The notes beneath the pieces are model-generated. The model had not been told where the DNA came from, did not search any database, and was given only the letters and a program-made list of their open reading frames with translations. A stretch of DNA of 64,000 bases from Bradyrhizobiaceae bacterium (GTDB taxonomy: Bacteria > Pseudomonadota > Alphaproteobacteria > Rhizobiales > Xanthobacteraceae): the NCBI GenBank assembly GCA_947479905.1, contig CANKBJ010000003.1:1-64000 (forward strand), in the 5' to 3' direction. This document shows positions 21,736 through 32,806 of the stretch, piece after piece. Every line of letters starts with the position of its first letter. Position 1 is the stretch's first letter. The position numbers and the translations under genes are program-made.

Positions 21736-22604
21736 GCCGCCTTTTTGCCCATGATGCCCTGAGGGCGGAACAGCAGCACCAGCACCAGAATGGCGAAAGC
21801 AAACATGCTTTTTGCCGACGGCGTGAAGATGAGACCCGCCATCGCCTCGGTGAGGCCGATCAATACGCCGCCGAGCAATGCGCCGGGCATCGAGCCCAGG
21901 CCGCCGGTGATGACGATGACGAAGGCGAGCAAGGTATAGGCCGGCCCCAACGAGGGCGTGACATCGACGATCAGCACCAGCATGACGCCGGCGGCGCCGA
22001 CGCAGGCCGAGCCAAGGCCAAAGGTCAACGCGTAGAGATGTTTGACGTCGAGGCCGACCACCAGCGCGCCGGTGTAATTGTCGGCGCAGGCGCGGATCGC
22101 GGTGCCGATGGCCGTGAACTGGAAGAAGGCATAGAGCGCGATTGCGACCGCGAGCGCCGCGGCCGCCGCGTAGAGCTTGGTGGCGTCGACGATCAGTTTG
22201 CCGATCTGGAAACTGTCATAGGAATACGACGTCTGCACGCTCTGCGCGTCGGGCCCGAAGATAATCAACAGAACGTTGATGATGATGATGGCGATCGCCA
22301 CCAACAACAGGAACTGGCTGTGTTCGGGTCGGGTGATGAAAGGGTTGATGACGCCGGCCTGCAACGCATAGCCGAAGCAGAACAGAACGGCGGCGATCGG
22401 CACCAGCATCACCAGCGGATCGAGTTGCAGCGCCGAGAAAAGCACGATGGCGATATACATCGCGATCGTCATCATCTCGCCATGCGCGAAATTGACGACG
22501 CGCACGACGCCAAAAATCACCGACAGGCCAAGCGCCATCAGCCCATAGACCAGACCGGTCAACAGGCCGCCGACGGCGACATTGAGATAGACGTCGAAAG
22601 GCAC
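21732..22604 (-). CDS. livH: branched-chain amino acid-type ABC transporter permease
   Basis: 290 aa; GLVYGLMALGLSVIFGVVRVVNFAHGEMM and GGLGSMPGALLGGVLIG. Confidence 0.9.
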   Translation of the reverse strand: MPFDVYLNVAVGGLLTGLVYGLMALGLSVIFGVVRVVNFAHGEMMTIAMYIAIVLFSALQLDPLVMLVPIAAVLFCFGYALQAGVINPFITRPEHSQFLLLVAIAIIIINVLLIIFGPDAQSVQTSYSYDSFQIGKLIVDATKLYAAAAALAVAIALYAFFQFTAIGTAIRACADNYTGALVVGLDVKHLYALTFGLGSACVGAAGVMLVLIVDVTPSLGPAYTLLAFVIVITGGLGSMPGALLGGVLIGLTEAMAGLIFTPSAKSMFAFAILVLVLLFRPQGIMGKKAA

Positions 22605-22624
22605 TTAAGGGTGATCCTAGTTAT

Positions 22625-22742
22625 CGTCATGCCCGGCTTTATGCCGGGCATCCACGTCTTTCTTAGCCTAAGACGTGGATGGCCGGGACATAGGCGTTCT
22701 TAAAGAACGCCGTCCTTCGGACGACTATGCCCGGCCATGACG
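22625..22742. repeat. multi-hairpin palindromic intergenic element
   Basis: Outer arms cgtcatgcccgg/ccggccatgacg (11/12), inner hairpins ccacgtctt…aagacgtgg, ggcgttctt-a-aagaacgcc, cgtcc-ttc-ggacg. Confidence 0.8.
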
Positions 22743-22763
22743 TATTTTATGCCGCGATCAACC

Positions 22764-24035
22764 TTACGCGCGCTTGTCGTAAGGCGTCAGCGGCCATTCC
22801 GCCTTGGCGTTGGCCGCTTCCTTCGGCGCCACCGTCAACAGCTTGCCGCCGCGATTCTGAATTCCGGAGATCTTCAGCTTGTCGTTCTGACCCTTGGCGT
22901 CGAACTGGATGCCGGGGCCGGGGCTGACATTGTTGGTGATGTTGGTGGCGCGGATGGCGTCGGCCAGAGCCTTCGGATCGGCGGAGCCGGCCCGCTTGTA
23001 GGCATCGGCGGCGATCAGCAGCGCCTCGAAGGTATAGACGTGGTTGGTGTTCAGGCTCACCCCGGGATTGGTCTTCGCCAGCGCCGCTTCCAGCGTCTTG
23101 CTGAGCGGCTTGTTCGGGTCATACCACGGCACGAAGCTCAACGGCCCGTCCGACAGCTTGCCCAGGGTCTTGAGATACTGGTCCTCGTACCAGCCCGGTC
23201 CCATGCTCATGATCGCCATTGGCGACCAGCGCTGCTTGACCATTTCGCGGGTCAGCAGGATAGCGTCGTTGAGACGGCTCACCATCACCAGCGCGTCGGC
23301 GCCGGTCGCCTTGGCCTTGGAAATTTCGACCGCGAGATCGCGCGCCGCCGGGTCGTAGGCGATGGTCTCGACGATCTTGTACGGCATGTCGAATTTCGGC
23401 ATGACCGCGCCGATGCCGCCGGCCATCGACGTGCCGAAGGTATCGTTGACGTGCATGAACACGGCCGTTTTCGGCGCCGAACCGACGGCGGCGAAGATTT
23501 CTTTCTGCGCGGTGAAGGCGCCGCCGAGGATCATGCCGGCAGTCGGGAAATTGCGGAAGACGAACTTGTAGCCCTGCTCGGTGATCGGCGGGGCGGCGGC
23601 GATGTTGATGACGTAAGGAATGCCCTTCTGCTCGGCCACCTGGGCGATGGCCGAACTCTGCCCGGAGTCGAAGGCGCCCATCAGCACCTGCGCACCTTCG
23701 CCGATCAGCTTTTCCGCGCGCGAGCGGGCGACGTCGACATTGGTCTCGGTGTCGGCGTTCATGATCTGAAGGCTGGGCAGGCCCATGTCCTTCAGCAGGC
23801 CGGCGGCGATATCGACGCCGCGCTGGCAGTCCTGGCCGATGCCGGCCTGGAAGCCGGAACGGGGCAGCAGCACGCCCACTTTAAGGGCTGCGCCCTGGGC
23901 GCGGACGATGTTGAACGGCGCGATACCGGCGGTGAAGCCGACGGCGCCGAGGCCGCCGGTGAAGACGCGGCGGCTGACGGATGCTGCCATGGACGGCAAT
24001 TTGGACGGCGATTTGGACGGCGACTTACGTTTCAT
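22764..24035 (-). CDS. ABC transporter substrate-binding protein (Leu/Ile/Val-binding family)
   Basis: 423 aa; periplasmic-binding Peripla_BP_6-like sequence LKVGVLLPRSGFQAGIGQDCQRGVDIA… directly upstream of liv permeases. Confidence 0.88.
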   Translation of the reverse strand: MKRKSPSKSPSKLPSMAASVSRRVFTGGLGAVGFTAGIAPFNIVRAQGAALKVGVLLPRSGFQAGIGQDCQRGVDIAAGLLKDMGLPSLQIMNADTETNVDVARSRAEKLIGEGAQVLMGAFDSGQSSAIAQVAEQKGIPYVINIAAAPPITEQGYKFVFRNFPTAGMILGGAFTAQKEIFAAVGSAPKTAVFMHVNDTFGTSMAGGIGAVMPKFDMPYKIVETIAYDPAARDLAVEISKAKATGADALVMVSRLNDAILLTREMVKQRWSPMAIMSMGPGWYEDQYLKTLGKLSDGPLSFVPWYDPNKPLSKTLEAALAKTNPGVSLNTNHVYTFEALLIAADAYKRAGSADPKALADAIRATNITNNVSPGPGIQFDAKGQNDKLKISGIQNRGGKLLTVAPKEAANAKAEWPLTPYDKRA

Positions 24036-24163
24036 CTTGAAGTCCTCCCTGGGCCGGCACGGCCATTTAAATCGATGATGCCGGATTTGCTCCGGTTCTC
24101 ACAAGCTCGAAAATACGGCGGCGGCCGGCGCCGCTGTCGCGTCGTCCGGCCCAGCCGTCTCAT

Positions 24164-24201
24164 TTGACGACATTGTTGACCTCGACAACAAACCGCGTCA
24201 A
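24164..24201. promoter_or_regulatory. candidate operator: nested dyad in marR/livJ divergent intergenic region
   Basis: TTGACG…TGTTG…CAACA…CGTCAA, both dyads centred at about 24182. Confidence 0.5.
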
Positions 24202-24273
24202 CTGCATTATCGCCGCGCCGGAGCCGGTGTAAAATCACCGGCGCCCGACCCCTGATGCAACCGGGATTTTGCG

Positions 24274-24816
24274 ATGCCAGCAGTCAAACGCGCGCCGAAA
24301 AAGGCCAAGGTCACCGGGAAGCCAGCCGGCAAGCCGGTCAAGCGACCGGCCACGTTTGCCTTGCGCAAGCGGCCGCTGCCGACCCGGATCAGCCCGGTGG
24401 CCATCGACCTCGGCGTGCTCAACGACCATCTCGGCTATTTCGTCCGGCGCCTTCAGGTGTGGGTTTTCCAGGACTTCATCCGCCGCCTGTCGCATATCGA
24501 CATCAGCCCGGCGCAATTCTCGGTGCTGGTCATCATCGGCGCCAATGAAGGCCTGTCGCAATCCGAACTGGCGGCGACGCTCGGCATCGAACGGGCGCGC
24601 ATGGTGCGCATGCTGCACCTTCTCGACCGGCGCGGCCTGACCGAACGGCTGCCCTCCTCGGCCGACGGCCGGCGGCACGAACTGCGGCTGACCCGCGCCG
24701 GGGAAGCGCAACTGAAGCAGGCCAAGGCGCTGGCCGCGCAACACGAAAGTTCATTGTTGCCGAAACTCGGGCCGGACCGCTATCGGATGGTGCTGGAAGC
24801 GTTGCGGGAGATTTAA
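24274..24816 (+). CDS. MarR family transcriptional regulator
   Basis: 180 aa; QSELAATLGIERARMVRMLHLLDRRGLTERLPSSADGRRHELRLTRAGEAQL winged-helix signature. Confidence 0.9.
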   Translation: MPAVKRAPKKAKVTGKPAGKPVKRPATFALRKRPLPTRISPVAIDLGVLNDHLGYFVRRLQVWVFQDFIRRLSHIDISPAQFSVLVIIGANEGLSQSELAATLGIERARMVRMLHLLDRRGLTERLPSSADGRRHELRLTRAGEAQLKQAKALAAQHESSLLPKLGPDRYRMVLEALREI

Positions 24817-26111
24817 GCGAAAACCTTTTCCACCGCGGCGGCGATGCGAAACAACCGCCGGTCGCAACCGTTGCGGGCAAACAGCATCAGCCCGGTCGGC
24901 AGCCCGCCGTCGCGCGGCAGCGGCAGCGAGATCGCGGTGAGATCGAAATAATTGGCGATCGTCGTGTTGCGCAGAACCATGGCGTTCTTCGCCATGAAAT
25001 CCTTCGGCGTCGCTACCTCGTCGAGGCGCGGCGCAACAATCGGAGTGGTCGGCAGCACCAAAGCATCGAGATCGGCCAGCCGCGCATCCATGGCGCGGAT
25101 CAAGGCGGCGCGGTCGCGCACCGCGTCGATAAAATCGCCGGCGGCAATGCCGGCGCCGCGATCGAGGCGCGCGCGCACGATCTGGTCGACGGCGTCGCCG
25201 CGCCGCGCCAGCCGGTCCTTGTGGATCGCATAGGCCTCGGCCATCAGGATGCTGGTGCGCGACAGAGCCTTCATCATCTCGTCGAGCAGCGGCATTTTTT
25301 CGTAAGTCAATCGCGCGCCGGCCCGCTCCAGCCGGTCGAGCGCTTCGGGAAAGCGCCGGCCGACCGTGTCGTCGAGATTTTCCAGCGGTAGGCCTTGCGC
25401 GACGCCGAGCCGCAAACCGGCAAGCGGCGCAGCCTCCAGAGGCAGAGCCGCCTCGCCGGCGATCGCCGCATCGGCATTGAAGCAATCGGCAACGTTTGTC
25501 GCCATCGGGCCGATGGAGTCGAGCGTGTAGGACAACGGAAACGCGCCCTCGGTCGATACGCGCTGACGGCTCGGCTTAAAGCCTGTAATGCCGCACAGCG
25601 CCGCCGGAATGCGCGTCGAACCGCCGGTGTCGCTGCCGATGGCGATCTCGCACATCCCGTCGGCCACGGCGACCGCCGCGCCGGCCGATGAGCCGCCCGG
25701 CACGCGCGCGCGGTCAGCCGGATTGCCCGGCGTGCCATAATGCGGATTGAGACCGAGCCCGCTGAAGGCGAATTCCGACATGTTGGTCTTGGCAAGAATG
25801 ACCGCGCCTGCCGCGCGCAGGCGCCGCACCACCGGCGCGTCCTGCGTCGCTGGCTTGCCTTCTTCGGCCAGCAGGCTCGAACCGGCGCGCGTCACTTCAC
25901 CGGCGACGTCGAACAAATCCTTGATCGAGACAATCGCACCGTCGAGCGGCCCCAGTGAAATGCCGGAACGCGCGCGCGCATCGGCGGCGTCGGCAGCGGC
26001 CTGCGCTTCGTCGCGATAGAGCGTCAGACAGGCGCGCGCGCCTTCGCCATTTTCGTCGTCGATTTTCGCGAACGCGACGTCGAGACGATCGCGGGCGGAG
26101 GCCTTTGTCAT
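24813..26111 (-). CDS. amidase (amidase signature family)
   Basis: [17 protein letters not shown]…[18 protein letters not shown]…[36 protein letters not shown]. Start reassigned to 26111, overlapping the ureG stop. Confidence 0.92.
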   Translation of the reverse strand: MTKASARDRLDVAFAKIDDENGEGARACLTLYRDEAQAAADAADARARSGISLGPLDGAIVSIKDLFDVAGEVTRAGSSLLAEEGKPATQDAPVVRRLRAAGAVILAKTNMSEFAFSGLGLNPHYGTPGNPADRARVPGGSSAGAAVAVADGMCEIAIGSDTGGSTRIPAALCGITGFKPSRQRVSTEGAFPLSYTLDSIGPMATNVADCFNADAAIAGEAALPLEAAPLAGLRLGVAQGLPLENLDDTVGRRFPEALDRLERAGARLTYEKMPLLDEMMKALSRTSILMAEAYAIHKDRLARRGDAVDQIVRARLDRGAGIAAGDFIDAVRDRAALIRAMDARLADLDALVLPTTPIVAPRLDEVATPKDFMAKNAMVLRNTTIANYFDLTAISLPLPRDGGLPTGLMLFARNGCDRRLFRIAAAVEKVFA

Positions 26112-26731
26112 GCGCGTAGTCCTCCTTTTTCCTCGATAAATTTCACGATCGCCGCGACATCCTTGCCCTCGCGCAGATTGGTCATCACGAAGGGACGCGC
26201 GCCGCGCATTTTTTTGGCGTCGCGCTGCATCACATCGAGAGAGGCGCCGACATAGGGCGCCAGATCGATCTTGTTGATGACCAAGAGATCCGAGCGGGTG
26301 ATGCCGGGCCCGCCTTTCGACGGTATCTTGTCGCCGGCGGCGACGTCGATGACATAGATGGTGAGATCGGCAAGCTCCGGCGAGAAGGTCGCGGCCAGAT
26401 TGTCGCCGCCGGATTCGATCAGGATGAGATCGAGATCGGGAAACTTCCGGTTCATTTCGGCGACAGCGGCGAGATTGATCGAGGCATCCTCGCGGATCGC
26501 GGTATGCGGACAGCCGCCGGTCTCGACGCCGGCAATGCGGTCCGCCGACAACGCGCCAGAGCGCACCAGGTATTCGGCGTCCCATTTGGTGTAAATGTCG
26601 TTGGTGATGGCGGCGATCTGGTAGCGGTCGCGCAAGGTCTTGCACAGCGCGTCCATCAGCGCGGTCTTGCCCGAGCCGACCGGGCCGCCGACACCGACGC
26701 GGAGAGGACCGTGGGGGTTCTTCATTTTCAA
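26108..26731 (-). CDS. ureG: urease accessory protein UreG
   Basis: 207 aa; [52 protein letters not shown]. Confidence 0.97.
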   Translation of the reverse strand: MKMKNPHGPLRVGVGGPVGSGKTALMDALCKTLRDRYQIAAITNDIYTKWDAEYLVRSGALSADRIAGVETGGCPHTAIREDASINLAAVAEMNRKFPDLDLILIESGGDNLAATFSPELADLTIYVIDVAAGDKIPSKGGPGITRSDLLVINKIDLAPYVGASLDVMQRDAKKMRGARPFVMTNLREGKDVAAIVKFIEEKGGLRA

Positions 26732-27597
26732 CTCCTGAACAGGCGCGTGTATTGCGTTTCGTGGCGCGCGCTGGCCAGATCGGCACGGAAAGCGGCGGAG
26801 CCGATATCGTCAAGCGAGGCGTTGAGCGCGCGTTGCGTGGTCGCGGCGACGGCCGGCTCAAGGGCCGCGACGACGCGCAGGCCCTGCGTCTGGCCGAGCG
26901 GGATGAGCCGCACGCCAGCCGACACCCAGTTGGCGGCGAGCGCCTGAAGATAGGCGGCGAGCGCTGGTTCGACGGCGATGCCGTGGCCTGCGGCGGTGAC
27001 CGCGACCGCGACGGGGTAAGCAACCGGGCCGCCCCATATTGATTTCAGCCGTTCGAGCGCAGCGCAACCCCACGCGGCACGCGCGGCTTCAATGAAGGCA
27101 TTGCCCTGCGCCGTGGTTTCCAGATGGCGCTCCTTCGATGGCGCGAAGGCGGCGGCCAGCTCAGTAATGTCATAGAGCGCTCTGTCGTCATCGCCGAGCG
27201 CCGCGCGATGCGCCTGCGCGAACAGCACGGCATCGCAATAGCCGCCGCCGTCGCTCAGCATGACGCCGAGCCAGTCTTGCAGGCTCGCTTCGTCAGCGAT
27301 GTCGCCCGCCTCGACCGCCCATTCGATGCCGCTGGAATAGGAGAACGCGCCGACAGGAAATGCCGGCGAAAGCCAGGCCATCAGGCGATAGAGGGACGCG
27401 GGGGCCAACTCCCCTCCCCCCGCGAGCGAAGCGAGTGGTGGGGAGGGGTCGGGGGTGGGGGGGAAAGCTTGCGCAGACATCTCCGAAGAAGCCCCCCACC
27501 CCGGCGCACGTCGCTTGCGCGACATGCGCCGACCCTCCCCGCCGCTTCGCGGGGGGAGGGATAAGGAAGGCTTGCGCGGCACATCATCCATGATCAT
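26728..27597 (-). CDS. ureF: urease accessory protein UreF, with repeat-derived N-terminal extension
   Basis: Core [32 protein letters not shown]… is UreF. Nearest in-frame starts to the ureE end are at 27597/27591; about 55 codons upstream of the core come from a palindromic repeat. Start uncertain. Confidence 0.85.
   Translation of the reverse strand: MIMDDVPRKPSLSLPPRSGGEGRRMSRKRRAPGWGASSEMSAQAFPPTPDPSPPLASLAGGGELAPASLYRLMAWLSPAFPVGAFSYSSGIEWAVEAGDIADEASLQDWLGVMLSDGGGYCDAVLFAQAHRAALGDDDRALYDITELAAAFAPSKERHLETTAQGNAFIEAARAAWGCAALERLKSIWGGPVAYPVAVAVTAAGHGIAVEPALAAYLQALAANWVSAGVRLIPLGQTQGLRVVAALEPAVAATTQRALNASLDDIGSAAFRADLASARHETQYTRLFRS
27408..27572. repeat. palindromic GC-rich element between the ureE end and conserved ureF core (boundaries approximate)
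   Basis: Arms ccctccccccgcgag… / …cttcgcggggggaggg and gggggtggggggg / gccccccacccc form long complementary stems. Confidence 0.75.
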
Positions 27598-28045
27598 GCC
27601 CATGGTGGTCGTGACCATGCGGCGACGCCGGCTCCGGATCGAACGGCGCGGCGAGACCTTCGACACGCGCACCGAGGCCGCGCAGCATCTCCTCCAGCAC
27701 GTGATCGAAGCGAATGCGTAAATTGCCGCCGACGATCTGAACGTCGGTATGACGATTGCCGAGGTGCCAGGCCAGCCGCACGGTTTCGAACGCGTTCGGC
27801 CCCGCCACTTCCAGCAATTGCTCATTGGCGCCAACGACCGCAACAACGTTGCCGTCGTCGAGCACCAGCCCGTCGCCATCTCGCAACGTCACCGGCGCGG
27901 GAAAATCGAGCATGAACGATGTGCCCTGTTCTCCGGTCAGCACGATGCGGCGGCGATTGCGGTCGCCGGCGTCGAGCACAACTCGGTCGCGCGCGGTGGC
28001 GCGCTCGTATTGATTGGCAGATATAATCGACGTGACGCGATGCAT
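27584..28045 (-). CDS. ureE: urease accessory protein UreE
   Basis: 153 aa; [30 protein letters not shown] and His-rich tail [12 protein letters not shown]. Confidence 0.95.
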   Translation of the reverse strand: MHRVTSIISANQYERATARDRVVLDAGDRNRRRIVLTGEQGTSFMLDFPAPVTLRDGDGLVLDDGNVVAVVGANEQLLEVAGPNAFETVRLAWHLGNRHTDVQIVGGNLRIRFDHVLEEMLRGLGARVEGLAAPFDPEPASPHGHDHHGHDHG

Positions 28046-28090
28046 GGGCTGAACTTACTCTATTGCGTGGCGCGAGCCACTCCCTACCTG

Positions 28091-28136
28091 CCCCGGACGC
28101 GGTGCAGCACGAAGTGATGCGCCGCAGAGCCGGGGC
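28091..28136. repeat. extended imperfect hairpin in ureC-ureE intergenic region
   Basis: gcggtgcagcac-gaa-gtgatgcgccgc stem flanked by ccccgg/ccgggg. Confidence 0.6.
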
Positions 28137-28220
28137 CGTTCCAGTCACCGAACTTGGAAAGGTCCCGGTTCTGCATTGCATCGCCAAGAGGTGCTGCAAT
28201 GCGACCGGGACAAGAAGGCG

Positions 28221-29930
<1,710 letters not shown>

Positions 29931-30236
29931 CTAGAGTTTCCCCATCACGTCGCCGCGGAAGCCGTAGATCGTCTTCTTGCCGGCGAGCGCGACGAGCGTC
30001 ACGTCGCGCGTTTGCCCCGGCTCGAAACGCACCGCCGTGCCGGCGGCGATATCGAGGCGCATGCCGCGCGCCTTCTTGCGATCGAACTTCAGCGCCGGAT
30101 TGGTCTCGAAGAAATGATAGTGCGAGCCGACCTGGATCGGCCGGTCGCCGGAATTGGCGACGGTGACCGTCACCGTCTTGCGGCCGGCGTTGAGTTCGAT
30201 GTCGCCGTCCTTGATGAACATTTCGCCGGGGATCAT
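29931..30236 (-). CDS. ureB: urease subunit beta
   Basis: 101 aa; [46 protein letters not shown]. Confidence 0.97.
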   Translation of the reverse strand: MIPGEMFIKDGDIELNAGRKTVTVTVANSGDRPIQVGSHYHFFETNPALKFDRKKARGMRLDIAAGTAVRFEPGQTRDVTLVALAGKKTIYGFRGDVMGKL

Positions 30237-30251
30237 GACTTCTTCCTTTTT

Positions 30252-30298
30252 CGCATGATCTTATCCGAAAACCGGATTCCACTTTTCAGGATCATGCG
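30252..30298. repeat. 47-bp dispersed repeat with 9-bp terminal inverted repeats (copy 2)
   Basis: cgcatgatcttatccgaaaaccggattccacttttcaggatcatgcg; same element as 10081-10127. Confidence 0.85.
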
Positions 30299-30873
30299 AG
30301 TGTGGCTCCGATCATCATCGCGCCCGCAAACACGCACAGTCCGCCAGCGGTGCGGATGACCGGGCACATGTGCGAGCGCGTCATCAATTGCGCGAAGCCG
30401 ATGCCGGTCAGATGCAACGTCGCGGTGGCAAGCGCGAAGCCCGCCATGTATTCGACGCCGCCAATATTCTCGGCGACTTCGCTGCCGTGGGCATGGCCGT
30501 GAAACAGCGCGAAGCCGCTGACGACAAGGGCGCCGAGCGACACCGGCATATCGACGGCCAGCGCCACCATGAGGCCAAGTGCGACGACGGAAGCGAGGAT
30601 CGCCGGTTCGACGAAGGGCACCGCGATGCCGGCCATGCCGAGCGCGCCGCCGATCAGCATCACGCCGACGAAGGCGCAAGGCCAGATCCACAAAGCGCGA
30701 CCGCCATTGAGCGCCGCCCACAGACCGACGGCCACCATGACGGCGACGTGATCCAGACCGCCGAGCGGATGCATGATACCGGCCGCGAAAGACTCCGTCG
30801 CGCCGTGCCCGACATGGGCGAGCGCCGGGCTGATGCCGAGAAGTAGAAGCGCGACAATCGAGAAGACGTTCAT
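30292..30873 (-). CDS. ureJ: HupE/UreJ family protein
   Basis: 193 aa; GHGATESFAAGIMHPLGGLDHVAVMVAVGLWAA, ALFHGHAHGSE. Lies between ureA and ureB. Confidence 0.92.
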   Translation of the reverse strand: MNVFSIVALLLLGISPALAHVGHGATESFAAGIMHPLGGLDHVAVMVAVGLWAALNGGRALWIWPCAFVGVMLIGGALGMAGIAVPFVEPAILASVVALGLMVALAVDMPVSLGALVVSGFALFHGHAHGSEVAENIGGVEYMAGFALATATLHLTGIGFAQLMTRSHMCPVIRTAGGLCVFAGAMMIGATLA

Positions 30874-30899
30874 GACGTTTAGACCTTTCAGCGGCAGTT

Positions 30900-31202
30900 T
30901 TATCGGATCGGTTCGTGAACGGTGACAAGTTTGGTGCCGTCGGGAAACGTGGCTTCAACCTGTATGTCGTGGATCATCTCGGCAATCCCATCCATGCACT
31001 GGGCGCGGGTGACGACATGGGCGCCGTCGCGCATCAGGTCGGCGACGGTACGGCCGTCACGCGCGCCTTCGAGGATGAAATCGGAAATCAGCGCCACCGC
31101 TTCCGGATGGTTGAGCTTGACGCCGCGCTCGAGCCTGCGGCGCGCCACCATGGCGGCGACCGCGATCAGCATCTTGTCTTTTTCCCGGGGCGTCAGATTC
31201 AT
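30900..31202 (-). CDS. ureA: urease subunit gamma
   Basis: 100 aa; [50 protein letters not shown]. Confidence 0.97.
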   Translation of the reverse strand: MNLTPREKDKMLIAVAAMVARRRLERGVKLNHPEAVALISDFILEGARDGRTVADLMRDGAHVVTRAQCMDGIAEMIHDIQVEATFPDGTKLVTVHEPIR

Positions 31203-31217
31203 GCAGACCTCTCAGAA

Positions 31218-32081
31218 TTACTGTAGCCAAAGTCGCGGCACCGTCGTGCCAAGCGCGGCCAGAACCGCGACCAGGTCGTGGCGCAACGCCGCGCCATCCT
31301 TGGCGCAAAGCCGGGCCACCGCCAGCCCATTCCAGGCCGAAATGCCGACCTCGCCCGAGAACCCGCCTTCTAAAGTCTCGCCGAGCGCGCGCACTTGTTC
31401 AAGCTGCCCGTCGCCGCCGGGCGCGACCAGCACGGTGGCGATGGCAATGCCGCCATGGGTGACGGCGCGCTGCGCCATCCTTTCGGCGATGGCGCCGTCG
31501 AGCCGCGCGGTGTCGGCGTAAATCAGCTTGCCGCCACGGCGTATACGCCAGGCGTCGGTGAAGAAGCCCTCGGCCATCGCCTCGTCCATGGCGGCGCGGC
31601 CGAACACCACCGCCTCGGCCAGGATCAGCGAAGCGTCTTCGGCCAGATCGATCTCGATGCGGCGCCTGAGCCGGGCGCGGTCGAACAAGATGGTCTCCTG
31701 CGGCAGCCAGGCCAGCCGCGCGCCCTGCGCAAGCATCAGCCGGACATCCATTTCGGCTTCAGTGCCGGACGAGCGATAGATTTTCTCCGCCGCCGCCGTA
31801 CCGGCGATCAGGCTCGCGCCCTCGCCCACATCCATCTCGATGCTGAATCGGTCGCCGCCGGTCATGCCGCCGCCGGTATTGACCAGCACAGCCTCCAGCG
31901 CTTCCGGCGTCGCATTGGGAAAGCGTACGCGCAGCGAGCCATCCTCATGCACGCGCGTGCGGCGGGTGATTCCGTCATGCGCCGACACGGACAGCGCAAT
32001 ATGTCCGGTGGCGCGGTTGGCGGCGAAGGTTCTTGTCTGTTCGGCGTTGGTCACGCGCGTTGCTAACACAAACGCCTCCAC
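31218..32081 (-). CDS. ureD: urease accessory protein UreD
   Basis: 287 aa; VNTGGGMTGGDRFSIEMDVGEGASLIAGTAAAEKIYRS. Confidence 0.95.
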   Translation of the reverse strand: MEAFVLATRVTNAEQTRTFAANRATGHIALSVSAHDGITRRTRVHEDGSLRVRFPNATPEALEAVLVNTGGGMTGGDRFSIEMDVGEGASLIAGTAAAEKIYRSSGTEAEMDVRLMLAQGARLAWLPQETILFDRARLRRRIEIDLAEDASLILAEAVVFGRAAMDEAMAEGFFTDAWRIRRGGKLIYADTARLDGAIAERMAQRAVTHGGIAIATVLVAPGGDGQLEQVRALGETLEGGFSGEVGISAWNGLAVARLCAKDGAALRHDLVAVLAALGTTVPRLWLQ

Positions 32082-32100
32082 TCGTCCGCGCCAAGCGGCC

Positions 32101-32796
32101 TTAGATCGCCAGCGCCCGCTTGAGCGCGGCTTCGTCCAGATTGGCCTTGTCGCTTTGATAGACGATCGAACCGCGGTCCATCACCACCAGATGATCGCCC
32201 AGTTCCTGCGCGAAATCGAGATACTGCTCGACCAGAATGATCGCCATTTCCTTTAAAGAGCGCAGATAGTCGATAGCGCGGCCGATATCCTTGATGATCG
32301 ACGGCTGAATGCCCTCGGTCGGCTCGTCGAGCAGCAACAGCCGCGGCCGCATGGTCAGCGCCCGGCCAATGGCCAGTTGCTGCTGCTGGCCGCCGGACAA
32401 ATCGCCGCCGCGCCGGCCGAGCATGCTTTGCAGCACCGGAAACAGCGAGAACACGTCGTCGGGAATTTCGCGCATGTTTCGCGGCAGCGGCGCAAAGCCG
32501 GTCTCGAGATTTTCCTGCACGGTGAGCAGCGGAAATATCTCGCGGCCCTGCGGCACGTAGGCGATGCCGGAACGGGCGCGATCTACGGTCGACATACGGG
32601 TGATGTCCTTGCCCTCGAACATGATGGTGCCGTTCTTCACCGGCTTCTGGCCGACCAAGGCGCGCAGCAGGCTCGATTTGCCGACGCCGTTGCGGCCGAG
32701 CACGCAGGTGACCTTGCCGGGCTCCGCTTTCAGCGAGATGCCGCGCAGCGCCTGCGCCGCGCCGTAATAGAGGTCAATATTGGTGGCTTCGAGCAT
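32101..32796 (-). CDS. urtE: urea ABC transporter ATP-binding protein UrtE
   Basis: 231 aa; GRNGVGKSSLLRALVGQKPVKNGTIMFEG, LSGGQQQQLAIGRALTMRPRLLLLDEPTEGIQPSIIKDI. Confidence 0.95.
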   Translation of the reverse strand: MLEATNIDLYYGAAQALRGISLKAEPGKVTCVLGRNGVGKSSLLRALVGQKPVKNGTIMFEGKDITRMSTVDRARSGIAYVPQGREIFPLLTVQENLETGFAPLPRNMREIPDDVFSLFPVLQSMLGRRGGDLSGGQQQQLAIGRALTMRPRLLLLDEPTEGIQPSIIKDIGRAIDYLRSLKEMAIILVEQYLDFAQELGDHLVVMDRGSIVYQSDKANLDEAALKRALAI

Positions 32797-32806
32797 GAAT
32801 TTCCTC

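Noticed and set aside
22737-24167. 476-aa plus-strand ORF
   Set aside because: Antisense to the liv-type substrate-binding protein; no domain.
24813-27023. 736-aa ORF as a fusion protein upstream of the amidase
   Set aside because: The N-terminal ~300 aa is out-of-frame ureF/ureG sequence; the amidase domain begins at M 26111, coupled to the ureG stop.
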